The notes beneath the pieces were generated by a model. The model was not told where the DNA came from. It saw nothing but the letters and a program-made list of their open reading frames with translations, and did no database searches. This document shows, one piece after another, positions 37,700-48,502 of a DNA stretch of 64,000 nucleotides (the stretch's first letter is position 1; each line of letters starts with the position of its first letter). A program made the position numbers and the translations under genes. The stretch spans positions 3,286,001 through 3,350,000 of the forward strand of contig OY783223.1 in assembly GCA_963678705.1 (NCBI GenBank), given 5' to 3'. This stretch comes from Panorpa germanica. Its lineage: Eukaryota; Arthropoda; Insecta; Mecoptera; Panorpidae.

Positions 37700-39130
37700 A
37701 TTTTCCGTAATACATTTAAAAATTGTTTAAAAAATCGATCAAATATTAATATATAAATGTTTGTCGTGAGCATATGTCGGTGTGTGCATATTTATAAAAA
37801 GAGTAAGGTTATTTCTGTACGTTATTTTCATGAGTGTTTTCTTCTGGTTGTCGTTTTAGTGTTTTCCATCTATTTTCCTATCAAACTTGGTAAATTGTGG
37901 ATCACTGGATCCACTACTCACAAGCCAGTAGTTGTGAACTGACACAAAATTAATTTAAGGAGGTACAGGACGTACCATCAATGCAAAAAGTCTATCTCTC
38001 GGTAATACGAAATGCAAAATACGAAGTACATGAGGGACGAGCAAATTTTGGGACTGTATCTTTGAAAATGAATTTTTCAATTCCCTATTAAACTGCTTTT
38101 TGCTAGTTAAAATGATTTGTTTATGCATTTAATAGTTTAATAAATGAAAAATTACCTATAATTAATATCAAATTTATATTAATTCAATTTAAATACAAAT
38201 TAAATATTTTGAAAAAGGAATAATAAATTTTGCAACGCTGCAAATTTACGTGTGTTGACGCATGCGTGATTTGGTTCTTTGACCAATAAATTGTTACACT
38301 ACATTTACTGTTTCTTAAAGGTTTTATTTAAATATTTTCGTATATAGGTATCCTTTTGATAATTTTCTTTTTGCAATAGTTACAGAAAGGATTATTTTAT
38401 ATACACCTAGTTTTTGAAAGCCGTGTCACCATTTTTTCATAGTTAAAAGTTATATTATGTGGTGAAATTGAGCTAAAAATTATGATTTGTATGGAAAATG
38501 ACTATTTTTAATCATGTATAAAAAGAAAACTATAAACCCTAGGTCTCTAAATTTTGAGACAGCATGTATTTTAACTATTTGTATCGACCCTCCAAATTTC
38601 ACAACGTTTTCATCATTTACGTTAACGTCCTGCACCTCCTTATTAAAAATTAAACTTGGTAAATTATGATAATGTCAAAAACAAAAGCATTTAATAATAT
38701 TTTATTGTAAATATGAATATTATATGTATGAACAAATTAATCAAAATGATGAGACCTAACGAATTTAATATTTTTTTAAATTTATTTTATTGATTATTAT
38801 TGTTGGCCAAATTTTCTAACATATTTATTATTTATATAACTAACATTTTACAATGCCTATTATTTATTTTTAGTGGTATTCACTCTAAATACTGTTATTT
38901 TAGTTTACCCATAACTAAAGGAACTTTTCATAACGTAACAAAAATAACTGTATTACAGTTGTATGAGCATAAAATTATATGATTCTTTAAAAAAAAAAAT
39001 TTGAAATATAAATACCAGGAAGTAGTTAAAAAGACCTCATAAACTAGGGAAGCATATAGAACCAGTAAAAAAAAACAATTACTATTAAGGGTAGGTCAGT
39101 TATTTTTTCTATACATAAGAGTTCTGTGTT
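37700..39130. other. Intron-like stretch without supported exons
   Basis: AT-rich sequence between alternative 3' exons. I looked for cysteine/histidine motifs after phase-1 acceptors and found none convincing. Short frames at 37757 and 38800 have no recognisable features. Confidence 0.45.
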
Positions 39131-39328
39131 GAATATGCTATTTCTTTTACGCTCTGTTATATAAAAGAGATAGCAACTTAGCGTACGTGATGTCCCTTTA
39201 ATAATTAAAGTGGTAAAATACTTTTTTAATTGTTAATATCTCCTAAAATATAAGGAGTTATTAAACAATAATTTTATCAATATACCGTACAGTTTTATAG
39301 AAATTAAGACATAGGACACAAGCCCATT
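39130..39328 (+). mobile_element. MITE family A, 3' fragment
   Basis: Contains TTATATAAAAGAGATAGCAACT, then CCCTTTAATAATTAAAG and the intact right end GACATAGGACACAAGCCCATT. It belongs to the subfamily with the TATAAAAGAGATAGCAACT block (as at 48503-49106). The 5' two-thirds is absent. Confidence 0.75.
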
Positions 39329-40512
39329 AGAGTTGAGAGAAATTAGGGTTTGAAACTTTACTAAATGAATATATTTACCATCACTACAATTTATTATTAT
39401 TCGGTTTTCAAATTAATTTAAAATTTTGTTGTGTTTTCAAAAATGTGTTAAGTGTTTTTTGTTCATAATTTAAAAGAATATTGAATACTGATACTAAAAT
39501 TTAAATTTATAGGTAAGTATATACATACCTTAAATATATTTCATAATCCTGGTGTAATGGTTACAATTTTTTAGCTAAAAAAATTATGACTAGATTATTA
39601 TTATTCTAGATTTTTGCACAATTTTTTAAATATTGAAAAATTCACGAAGATTTAAAATTTAATTTCAAGTAATAGATTTTATTTTTTTTTTTGTTCACAA
39701 CGTTTATAATATTAAAACTTTATGTGTTGTTCGAGACAGATGTAAGTAGTAACTAACGTGTGATTATCACTTTTATACATTTCTTCAAAACTCTGTTGTA
39801 GAGGGTAGGAAAAAGAATTACGTGCGTGTAAAATTATATGTACATTTATTTTTGTGCGTATTTTTCCGTGACGCATTTTTTCTGGTCACCGGTCACATTT
39901 AAGTAAGTATCTTATTATTTCAATTGAATATGGTTCAGAAAACATCAAGCTTTCGATTAAAATTATAAAAATAGTATGTTTCCGAAGAAATAACAAAAAT
40001 AATTGACATTTTTATAAAAAAATATCATCACATCAAAAAAAATTCAGAACACGATATAAGATTTGGCAACGTCGCATACGCAGTTAGTCGTCGCATGAGT
40101 AACCCCGAATATTGGAAAGGAATTAGGTCTAAGTTTTCAGGTTATGTACTCTAGCGGTGTTATCAAATGTGCCCAAGCGATTGAATGTTTATAAATTTTT
40201 AGTAATTAATTATTTGTGTAATATTATCTATAAATTTTCTTTTGACTGATAATCCTGAATTCGCCTTCCCCTCTTTAATTTCTTTCCAATCCTATTACCG
40301 TTTCAAATAAGCAAGAGTTAGGATATTTTTTTTAACTATAATAATATTGGTGTAGAAGTAGTTGCATATATATCAGGGGTCAGCCATGTATTACGTCACA
40401 GAAATTTAATGTCCCACTTTGGTGACCCGCTCCCTCCTCTTAGCGAGTGACGTAATTAACGGATGATCCCTTATCAGTCTTCCACCCTCTAATTCTTTTC
40501 ATTTCTTAACAG
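39329..40512. other. Intron before the first FLYWCH exon
   Basis: No exon supported. AT-rich except for a slightly GC-richer piece near 40390-40500 just before the acceptor. Confidence 0.4.
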
Positions 40513-40757
40513 TTTACCAGACACCGATGCAGTTTATAGCCGGCATGAATGGAAAGGTATTGCTTTTCCTCGATGGATATCTTTACGGAAGAGAGAAAAT
40601 AGTTCATAATAAAGTTATGTGGAAATGTTGTGAATATTACAAGTGCAAATGTCTAGCAAGATGCCACACAATAGATGGCGTTGTAACACACTATCGTTAC
40701 CAACATAACCATGCACCAAATCCAAAGAAACTTCAAAAATGGAAAATTATAAAATAG
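40513..40757 (+). CDS. BTB gene 3' exon 2: FLYWCH domain
   Basis: Acceptor TTCTTAACAG, then 245 bp to TAG 40755-40757. The split codon G|TT continues as YQTPMQFIAGMNGK (isoform 351 aa). FLYWCH zinc-finger residues are in order: the hydrophobic start VLLFLDGYLYGREK, VMWKCCEYYKCKCLARC, and the closing H-x-H of YQHNHAP. FLYWCH ends are the hallmark of mod(mdg4) isoforms, where they mediate binding to insulator and chromosomal proteins. A family A MITE starts 44 bp after the stop and offers the first AATAAA. Confidence 0.9.
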
Positions 40758-40800
40758 TACTCTTAAACAGTGTTTTGTGAAATTGTGGGAATGCGTACTA

Positions 40801-41275
40801 ATTGGGCTTGTGTCCTCATTTTTTAGTGGTCGATTTTTCAATTGTTGATTTAAATTGATGTTAATAAATGTGTATTGGCGTGTCTATTTTATTAAATATC
40901 TAAATGTTGACTGAGATATAGCAATTAAAAGTTTGAATTGTAGTTTTAGCGCTAGAAATGGTCGGCCATTTGTATGACGTGAAATGCATTGTATACGTCA
41001 GTTATTTGTTGAGTAGGTCAGTGCTGTGGTAGTATTTTGTAGCTGTTGGTAGTCGAAATAATCAAGTCAAGTCAAAGAATAATAAGTTTTTATTTTATTT
41101 AACCTTGTTACGGCAGACACAATATTGAAATTTGATTGTTACTTGAAATAGCTGTAAATAATATTTGTTATTTTGATATATAAATACATATAGCAGAGAT
41201 TTATGAGCTGTAAGGTTGGTAAACTGTAAACGTGTCAGAGTTCTGTCAAGAATATATCTCTTTTACTTATTTTTT
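40801..41275 (+). mobile_element. MITE family A, copy 11 (3' truncated)
   Basis: Starts AATTGGGCTTGTGTCCTC. After the GTAAGGTTGG block it continues with the variant GTAAACGTGTCAGAGTTCTG, as in the 48.5-kb copy. It breaks off near 41275 where a family F element begins. Confidence 0.85.
40863..40868 (+). promoter_or_regulatory. MITE-derived poly(A) signal after 3' exon 2
   Basis: AATAAA inside the MITE, 106 bp after the FLYWCH exon stop, followed by the GT-rich TGTGTATTGGCGTGTC. It is the first canonical signal after the stop. Use is inferred. Confidence 0.5.
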
Positions 41276-41925
41276 TTTGCGGCGAAAATATTACTTTATT
41301 CTCGTCAATTATCATCAAAAATACTTACTTAATAAATTTACATAAAATATGCACACAAATACCCACACATACTATCAAATATTTTCGGTTACAATGATCT
41401 GCCAACGTTGCAATGTTAAAAATGCGTTAGTATCATCAAAGATTTAAAATTTCCGTTCTTTATACTGCACTACTCAAGATACTTATGCGCGCAGCGTTGC
41501 CGGATCATGATTGACCACGAAAAGAACGCGTTGGAATTAAAAAAATTATGTATTAAATTAAATAACAAAACTCAAATACAAAACAGTGAAGTGTTATTTT
41601 TTTTTAATTTGTTTTTCTTCACTCTCCTAAATTTCTTCAAAATTTATCGAGAGATTTTTTGTGCATAATAGAAAATAGTTAGGCGGGCAGGAAATTTTAC
41701 ATGCTTTAAATGGTGGAGAAGAGCCTAAAAATTGCTGACTTTGTTATAAAATATCTCGGTTTCTAAACGGTCAAAATTTCTTTAACTTCGCAATTTTTTA
41801 GTAAACGTTATTCTTAGCATATAAAGAATATTTGTTAAAAACCTATCGTGAAGTTGTTTTACGCTGGAACTATCTTAGAAAACAACCAGTCTCGATTCTC
41901 TTGAAGCGTTTTTGTATATTTTTGA
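41276..41925 (-). mobile_element. Family F element, copy 2
   Basis: Reverse orientation relative to 51011-51428: blocks CACACAAATACCCACACATA, TGCGCGCAGCGTTGCCGGAT and AACTTCGCAATTTTTTAGTA. It ends in TTTTACGCTGGAACTATCTT, the CAGCGTGGTA-type terminal repeat of the family. It is longer than copy 3. Confidence 0.65.
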
Positions 41926-42101
41926 ACGTTAGGCTATGTTTTCCGAGCTTGTATAATTTCAGTAACAATCAGTATACATTTTTACACTCTAATGGTTAAT
42001 CCGCTATCAGAGGAAGATCTTATAAGCAAATATGACCAACAGCATAACCGCAATGCCGATATGAAACGACTTATTTGAATAGAATACTCTTTTAATCAAT
42101 T

Positions 42102-42584
42102 AAGTATCATTCCCACTCACTGCTTTAATTTAATTTTGTATTTAATTTAAATTGTTTAGCATATGACAATACGCGTAGTCATTCACAGTACCATTTAATT
42201 TATTTTTTAAGTTTTCTTAGTTTTTTTTAGAACCTTACAAGGTCTAATGTTTTAAATTAAAAATATTAAATTAAGAAAAACTATATTATATTATAACCTC
42301 CAAAATGTGACAATCTGTCAAAATGCAGTAGGATTTATTTTTAAAAGAAGTTTAATGTCAGTTTTTGAAAAATATAGAAGTGAAAACAATTTCTATTGCT
42401 AATTGTTATTAAAAATAGCAATTTTAATTATTTCACATACAATTTTGACGAACTGTCAAAATTTATATTACTAACGTTGCATACGCACCAACTAAATTAA
42501 GAACCTGAGAACCTGAAATCTAGATTACAATATTAAATAAAAACAGTAAATTAAATATCAAAACAGTGAGTGCGAATGATGCTT
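42102..42584. mobile_element. MITE family H, complete copy
   Basis: Inverted ends AAGTATCATTCCCACTCACTG and CAGTGAGTGCGAATGATGCTT enclose about 483 bp. The flanks read TTA on both sides if the ends are trimmed by one base, which suggests a 3-bp TTA duplication as in PIF/Harbinger-type elements. A second copy lies at 63.2-63.96 kb. Confidence 0.7.
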
Positions 42585-42775
42585 TATACACATGTTGTGA
42601 CTCATTTACAGATAAAAACACATTCCTTATTATTTAATTATATATTTATTAATTTACCGTATTTGTCGTTAACATTCTTCCGCCTTAAATTAACAGATTA
42701 CATATCATCTTCTTAAACCATTAAAAACTAGTGAAACAATTACATAGACAAGTTATACACATATTATTATTACAG

Positions 42776-43029
42776 TCGAACAAACGTTTCTTCAATCACT
42801 TGGACAATCTGGACTTGTTAACCATGAGGGATATGCAGCTAATTTATCAGAACATGTTATTGCATTCCTGCCTTCAACAAGAAGCAAAACAAATCCAAGA
42901 AGGAGATGTCGACTTTGTTATCGACATGGAATTCGAAAGGAAACTAATTATTGGTGTCACTCCTGTTCTGCACCACTTTGCAAACTCCCTTGTTTTGATG
43001 AATACCATAACAGATTTTCTAATGTCTGA
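42776..43029 (+). CDS. BTB gene 3' exon 3: second piggyBac-type zinc ribbon
   Basis: Acceptor TATTATTACAG, then 254 bp to TGA 43027-43029. The split codon G|TC leads into EQTFLQSLGQSGLVNHEGYA (isoform 354 aa). Another frame over the same DNA is longer and ATG-initiated but meaningless. The true frame carries RRRCRLCYRHGIRKETNYWC, HSCSAPLCKLPCFDEYHN: C-x2-C-x12-C-x2-C-x4-C-x3-C-x4-H, with the PLC--PCF--YH ending typical of piggyBac-type C-terminal zinc ribbons. Spacing equals that of 3' exon 1 except for two residues. A family A MITE begins 250 bp after the stop. Confidence 0.8.
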
Positions 43030-43278
43030 AGTTATATCTTATCGTTAACAAACCCAGGTAGAAATGAATCTTGAAATTACATTGTGTCAAGCTATCTTTG
43101 CAAGTTTTTATTAAGGTTGTTTTGTAAGGAAACGACTGCCAACTTTGTTGGCAGAAAAAACGAAATTGTTCGCTTCTTTTAATGCAGGTTAATATCATTC
43201 GAGTCTAAATACAGCATTCAGATAGGCTTAAATTTTTTTTAAAGAGCTCGAGCTATATGAAAAAGAAATAAAATAAAA

Positions 43279-43888
43279 ATGGGCTTGTGTCCTCATTTTT
43301 TAGTGGTCGATTTTTCAATTGTTGATTGAAATTGATGTTAATAAATGTATATTGGCGTGTCTATTTTATTAAATATCTAAATGTTGACGGAGATATAGCA
43401 ATTAAAAGTTTGAATTGTAGTTTTAGCGCTAGAAATAGTCGGCCATATTTGTATGACGTGAAATGCATTTTAACGTCAGTTATTTGTTAAGTAGGTCAGT
43501 GCTGTGGTAATATTCTGTAGCTGTTGGTAGTCAAAGAATCAAGTCAAATCAAAGAATAATAAGTTTTTATTTAATTAACCCTGTTACGGCAGACAAAATA
43601 TTGAAATTTTATTGTTCCTTGAAATAGCTGTAAATAATATTTGATATATAAATACATATAGCAGAGAGTTAGGTTTTAGGCAAGGTTGGCAGCGGTTGTG
43701 ATGTCACATGCATTTGGAATGCGTACAATGTTGAATCTCTTTAATCATTAAAGAGAAAAAATGTCTTTTTTAATTGTTAATATCTCTTAACATATAAGGA
43801 GTTATTGGACATTTGAGGTTCTAGTAACCCACTTTATCAATATATAATACAGTTTTATAGAAATTAAGACATAGGACACAAGCCCATT
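43279..43888 (+). mobile_element. MITE family A, copy 12
   Basis: Full-length copy with both ends intact, slightly shortened in the middle. AATAAA at 43340-43345 is a canonical signal available to 3' exon 3. Confidence 0.92.
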
Positions 43889-44205
43889 GTTTTTACAAGT
43901 TTTCTAAAGAAATAATTGTAATAATTATACCAAATGTAAATCTAAATTTTTAATTTCTTTATAATTTCTTTTTAGATTATGCAAATCTTGAGCACTGTAT
44001 TTTTTGTTTAGAATATTGTTTTTAAGTGTGCTTTTTTATTATTTTTAACTATCTGTAAAATAGTTAAAATAATAATTAAAGTAGTTCATTAGTAAAACCA
44101 CTTTTAATTACTACTTAATTTAATTACAAAACTTTTTTCTCTTTTACAAGTTTCAACAGATACAAATAAGACAGATCTATAACTTTGAGATTGTTTTTTT
44201 GATAG

Positions 44206-44462
44206 TTTTTCAGATTCCACCAAAGTTTGTAAGAACTCGAAAAGGAAAAACATTTATTCTGATAGATGGATTCATATATGGGAAAGAAAAAGTATTAAGT
44301 AACGAAAAGATAATGTGGAAATGTTCCGACTATAAAAAATACAGGTGCATGGCCCGATGCCATTCAAAAGGGGACGAAATTTTACAATATGGTAAAGCCC
44401 ATAATCACTTCCCCGATTGGAGGAAGATTAAGAAATTTGATAACCCATTTAATTATTGTTAG
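44206..44462 (+). CDS. BTB gene 3' exon 4: second FLYWCH domain
   Basis: The acceptor is GATAG at 44205, not the nearby TTTTTCAG at 44213. Only the former gives phase 1 (G|TT TTT CAG ATT, VFQIPPKFVRTRKG) and it matches VYQTP at the start of the first FLYWCH exon. The 257 bp end at TAG 44460-44462 (isoform 355 aa). Domain residues: FILIDGFIYGKEK, IMWKCSDYKKYRCMARC, KAHNHFPDW. AATAAA follows at 44593-44598. It is clearly a paralogue of 3' exon 2. Confidence 0.88.
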
Positions 44463-44757
44463 ATTACACCAAAACCAAAACCAAAACCAAACACACTGAA
44501 AGGGAAGTCCGTTTTTATTAATATTTTGTAACTAAACTAATGCACAAATTTTATTTCTGTTTAACGATTATGTTATTTGTTTAGATTTCGAAAATAAATT
44601 AAAAAAGAAATCCTTTTTTTTAATGTCCAAATGATGAAACCTTTTAATTTTAAGATGATATGGTTACATATATGTCTATATATTTATATATATTTATTAT
44701 AATTAGGTTGATAGCGTGTAAATTCTCATAGTTAATAAAAAAAATATATATATATAT

Positions 44758-45583
44758 ACCCAGTAAACAATTTGGTGAAGTCCCCATTCAATTCTAACGC
44801 TTTACAAGTTCTCTACCTGTCACAGATTTTGTGTTAGTTGTTAGAATTTTTTCATAATAATATTCTTTCTTTTTCCAACATCATTCATTAAGTAGCAGTT
44901 GTTTCTTTCACACTAGGATATATTTTTTTTAGTTCATTTTCATTCCAAAGTGAGAGAGAAACGAGATGCAGTAAAATATATTTTTCACCGTTACACTTGT
45001 ATACTTGTATAGTATTTCGTTCAGTACAGTATGTTTAAAGTATATGCTATCCTTTTTCAACAAATATTTCTTTAATGGTAATAGGCACACGCTGTCTCCC
45101 TCAATCTCCGTATATAATGTGTTTAAACGAATACTCTAAGCAGCGAGGGTAAGACAGAGGTTTTAAACCTAACGCAGACCTGCCGATCGTGGATTTTTGA
45201 ATCACCAAAACAATGTAAAAAACTAATATAACGAGTATTGTTGAAGATGAATAATATTCATTAAAAAAATCACGATCCGTACTAAAGATTACATCTATTT
45301 ATTTCTTCATTTAAATATATATATTTTGCAGACTCTAAAAAGTAGAATTCCGTTAAGTTTTATACCCCTGCCATCCCTGACGAAGACAACAGGCCTTCAA
45401 CTGTGTCAAGTTTATAACTCCGGTCATAAATCATAAACTGGAGTCGCTTTTAATTCTCTAAACTCATAAAAAGGACCTTTCCTATGAACGACTGAATAGA
45501 AAACGAACACGTTCCAGACAAAAAACTCATGATATGTAATAAAAATTAAGTAGAATTACTCCAAAATGTTTACTGGGTATATA
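44758..45583. mobile_element. MITE family B, long copy 1
   Basis: About 825 bp, from CCCAGTAAACAATTTGGTGA to CTCCAAAATGTTTACTGGG, flanked by TATA on both sides. It shares its whole interior with 50161-51007. No conserved frame. Confidence 0.85.
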
Positions 45584-46197
45584 TTTATTTATATATAAAG
45601 AAAATGTAGAATTCTTTAATTATTTACTATTATTGTAAATACTTAAAAATAATTATTGTAAATATCCAAATGTAAATATAAATATGTCAAAATAAGCATA
45701 AAATATAATTAATAAAATTTGTTTATTATATATTAAAGTTGTATATTTTAGTAGTGTAAGTGTACAGTTCTACCTTAAATTTCATCCCATTCTTCCATAG
45801 ATTATGTAGAAGATAATACGTTCTTACGTTTATGAATTTGAAGTCATGATTATTATTAATAGAGATCCTCTTATATTTTTTAAATCCATTTCAGCAATAA
45901 AATAATAAATCATATATAGTCCCTTTGATGAAGAAATATACATATAAAAATGATTGTATAAAGACTGATTACCCTGTGCAGGGTCTGGGACAATCGGACT
46001 CTGTCAATAAGTGTTATGTAGTTTTAAATAATTGTTACATTTAAATAAATTAAAAATAATATCCAAATTAAGATAATTATCGGAGTAAAATCATAAACAC
46101 TAAAAAATATCTAAAAGTAAATATATTTTTCTAATAATTTTTATAAATATAATTAAACAACTAATAATTGAACAGATTAATTGATTTTGATGTGCAG
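45584..46197. other. AT-rich intron sequence
   Basis: I see no exon or repeat end between the MITE and the zinc-finger exon. Confidence 0.45.
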
Positions 46198-47750
46198 GTA
46201 CTTCTTCAGAGCAAGCCAGATGTAGTATAAATGACCAAGGCCTTTACGAGTGTCCAGTACCTAACTGCTCCAGAACGTTCTCCCTGGAAGATAGTTTTAG
46301 AAAACATATGGATAACCAACATGGGAAAGATCGTGGACCTTTCTTATGCGATTTTTGTGCAAGACCTATGAAAAATAGAAATACACTATTCGCGCATATG
46401 TATGTCATACATAAAAGGTAATTTCAAATATATATAAATTAATTTATTAACTAAGTATTTGTAATGGTATGATTTAATACAATACAACAGTCAGCTATAC
46501 AATTGTATTGGCGTGTCTATTTTATTAAATATCTAAATATTGACGGAGATATAGCAATTAAAAGTTTGAATTGTAGTTTTAGCGCTAGAAATGGTCGGCC
46601 ATATTTGTATAACGTGAAATGCATTTTAACGTCAGTTATTTGTTGAGTAGGTCAGTACTGTGGTAATGTTTTGTAGCTGTTGGTAGTCAAATAATCAAGT
46701 CAAGTTAAAGAATAATAAGTTTTTATTTTATTTAACCCTGCTAAGTCAGACATAATATTGAAATTTTATTGTTCCTTGAAATAGCTGTAAATAATATTTG
46801 GTATATAAATACATATAGCAGAGATTTACGAGCTGTAAGGTTGGTAACCCTTGTGATGTCACATGCAGTTGGAATGTGTGCAACGTTGAATTCCTTTAAT
46901 AATTAAAGAGACAAAATGACTTTTTTAATTGTTAATATCTCTTAACATATAAGGAGTTATTAAAAAATAATTGAACATTTGAGGTTCTAGTAACCCACTT
47001 TATCAATATATAGTACACTTTTATAGAAATTAAGACATAGGATACAAGCCCATTAGTTTGTTTGGTTTGATTCCATTCTTCCTGATTTATTTTTAAATTT
47101 AAAAATGAAATACACAAGCGCCATTAATAAACCTATTTATTGCGATGTGATGTTTGACATTTGGTGCTTTTCTCAGTTTCACAAAAACATTACTTTGATT
47201 CTGCACGACTTATATAGGTATATATATTATACCCCCTTTCAGGAACTTATCTCAGCCCTGCAATGTGTTACTTTTGAATTCTTTTTAAAGAAAGTTGACA
47301 GCTGCATTTTTTAACTTACTAAATTTCTTTATTATATCTTAGGATATGATCATAAAATTTCAAAAACTAAAATTATTTATCCAGTTATGATAAGAAACGT
47401 ATAACCAATTAAAAATTCTTGTAACTTCGTCAATTTTTATAATTTTGTTAAATTAAATCAAAATTATATTTTCTGGGTTTAGTTGTCATCAAATAAAATT
47501 AATTATATACATACACAATCGTAAACTTATTAGGCAGCAATGTGGTATTTCCACCATATTTATAAAGATGTCTTCTAAGAACATTTAACTAATTTAAATT
47601 TCATAATCTTAAATAAATTTTATATTATATGTTCTTCTAAAAATAATACAGTTATTGTAGTGGTATTTTTTATTTTTCAGGCGCAGAGATGGAACACCAG
47701 TTGTTGAAAAATCAAATAACGAAAAAAATATGACGAAGTATCAGTTTTAA
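46198..47750 (+). CDS. BTB gene 3' exons 5a/5b: C2H2 zinc-finger pair
   Basis: Two exons: 46198-46417 (acceptor TTGATGTGCAG) and 47681-47750 (acceptor TATTTTTCAG), joined as AAA AG|G CGC. The isoform is 366 aa. Finger 1 is YECPVPNCSRTFSLEDSFRK plus HMDNQH. Finger 2 is FLCDFCARPMKNRNTLFAHM plus YVIH. The tail RRDGTPVVEKSNNEKN ends at TAA 47748-47750, with AATAAA at 47824. Such finger pairs are the rule for lola isoforms in Drosophila, where each pair gives different DNA specificity. The intron between the two exons holds a family A MITE. This is the only variable end made of two exons. Confidence 0.88.
46504..47054 (+). mobile_element. MITE family A, copy 13 (5' truncated)
   Basis: Begins inside the element at TTGGCGTGTCTATTTTATT and ends at ATAGGATACAAGCCCATT. 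It lies in the intron of the C2H2 end. Confidence 0.88.
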
Positions 47751-47823
47751 TATATATCTATATATTTATCGAAAATTAATTTAAAGTTATATATTTTAAA
47801 GTTTATTTTTATTGCATGTAAAT

Positions 47824-47829
47824 AATAAA
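47824..47829 (+). promoter_or_regulatory. Poly(A) signal of the first C2H2 isoform
   Basis: AATAAA 74 bp after the stop at 47750. Confidence 0.65.
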
Positions 47830-48266
47830 AGCAAAAGTAAATATTAAATTATATTTTTTTATTTATCTCTCAACCATTTCCTGTCTGGTTTCTATCATTT
47901 ACTGATAAGGCTAAAGTTAAATAGACTAATTATCATATCATAATACAACATTACTTAATATATATTTTATATTCACAATATTGCCAGAGGTAAAAATTTT
48001 CAATAACTTTTGTTCCATTAATTTTTATATCTGGCAACACTATTGTTAAGTTAACGATAATGAATGTTGTTAAAAAATTTAGGGTTAGAAATTTCAGCTA
48101 TGAATACGATATTTTAACAGTGTAACCCTTTAATTAAAATTCGTTTCTCATGTGTAACATTTCTATCGATTGCTTCTTATTTCTTTCAAAATGTAAGCAT
48201 TTACTCTCATAAATTTATAAAGTACAAAAATCTTATTATATTTTATTATTTTAACATTTGTTGCAG

Positions 48267-48487
48267 ACTGGATTCGTACTGCGTCCATAGCTCAGGGCCT
48301 CCAGGTGCAGTGCTCTATGTGTGACCGTATCTTCGCAAATAAATATAATTTAAGAGTTCATGTTAGAGACAAACATGAAATAGCTGAACATTCTTTAAAA
48401 TGTATTATTTGTTTAAAACCAATGAGAAATCAAAGTTGTTTGCGAGTTCATATGTACCAACATAAAAAAATTTCAAAAAATGATTAA
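48267..48487 (+). CDS. BTB gene 3' exon 6: second C2H2 zinc-finger pair
   Basis: Acceptor CATTTGTTGCAG, then 221 bp to TAA 48485-48487. The split codon G|AC continues as DWIRTASIAQGLQV (isoform 343 aa). Finger 1 is QCSMCDRIFANKYNLRVHVR plus DKH. Finger 2 is KCIICLKPMRNQSCLRVHMY plus QH. The C-terminus is basic (KKISKND). It is probably the last exon of the locus. A family A MITE starts only 16 bp after the stop. Confidence 0.88.
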
Positions 48488-48502
48488 TATTTTAATTAAT
48501 TA

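Noticed and set aside
42731..43048. 105-codon ATG-initiated frame (contains FFNHLDNLDLL)
   Set aside because: It covers the second zinc-ribbon exon in the wrong frame. The in-phase frame after the acceptor at 42775 encodes the conserved cysteines instead.
44199..44213. TTTTTCAG at 44213 as acceptor of the second FLYWCH exon
   Set aside because: It would put the FLYWCH frame out of phase with exon 4. The AG at 44205 restores phase and gives the VFQIP start that parallels VYQTP of the other FLYWCH exon.
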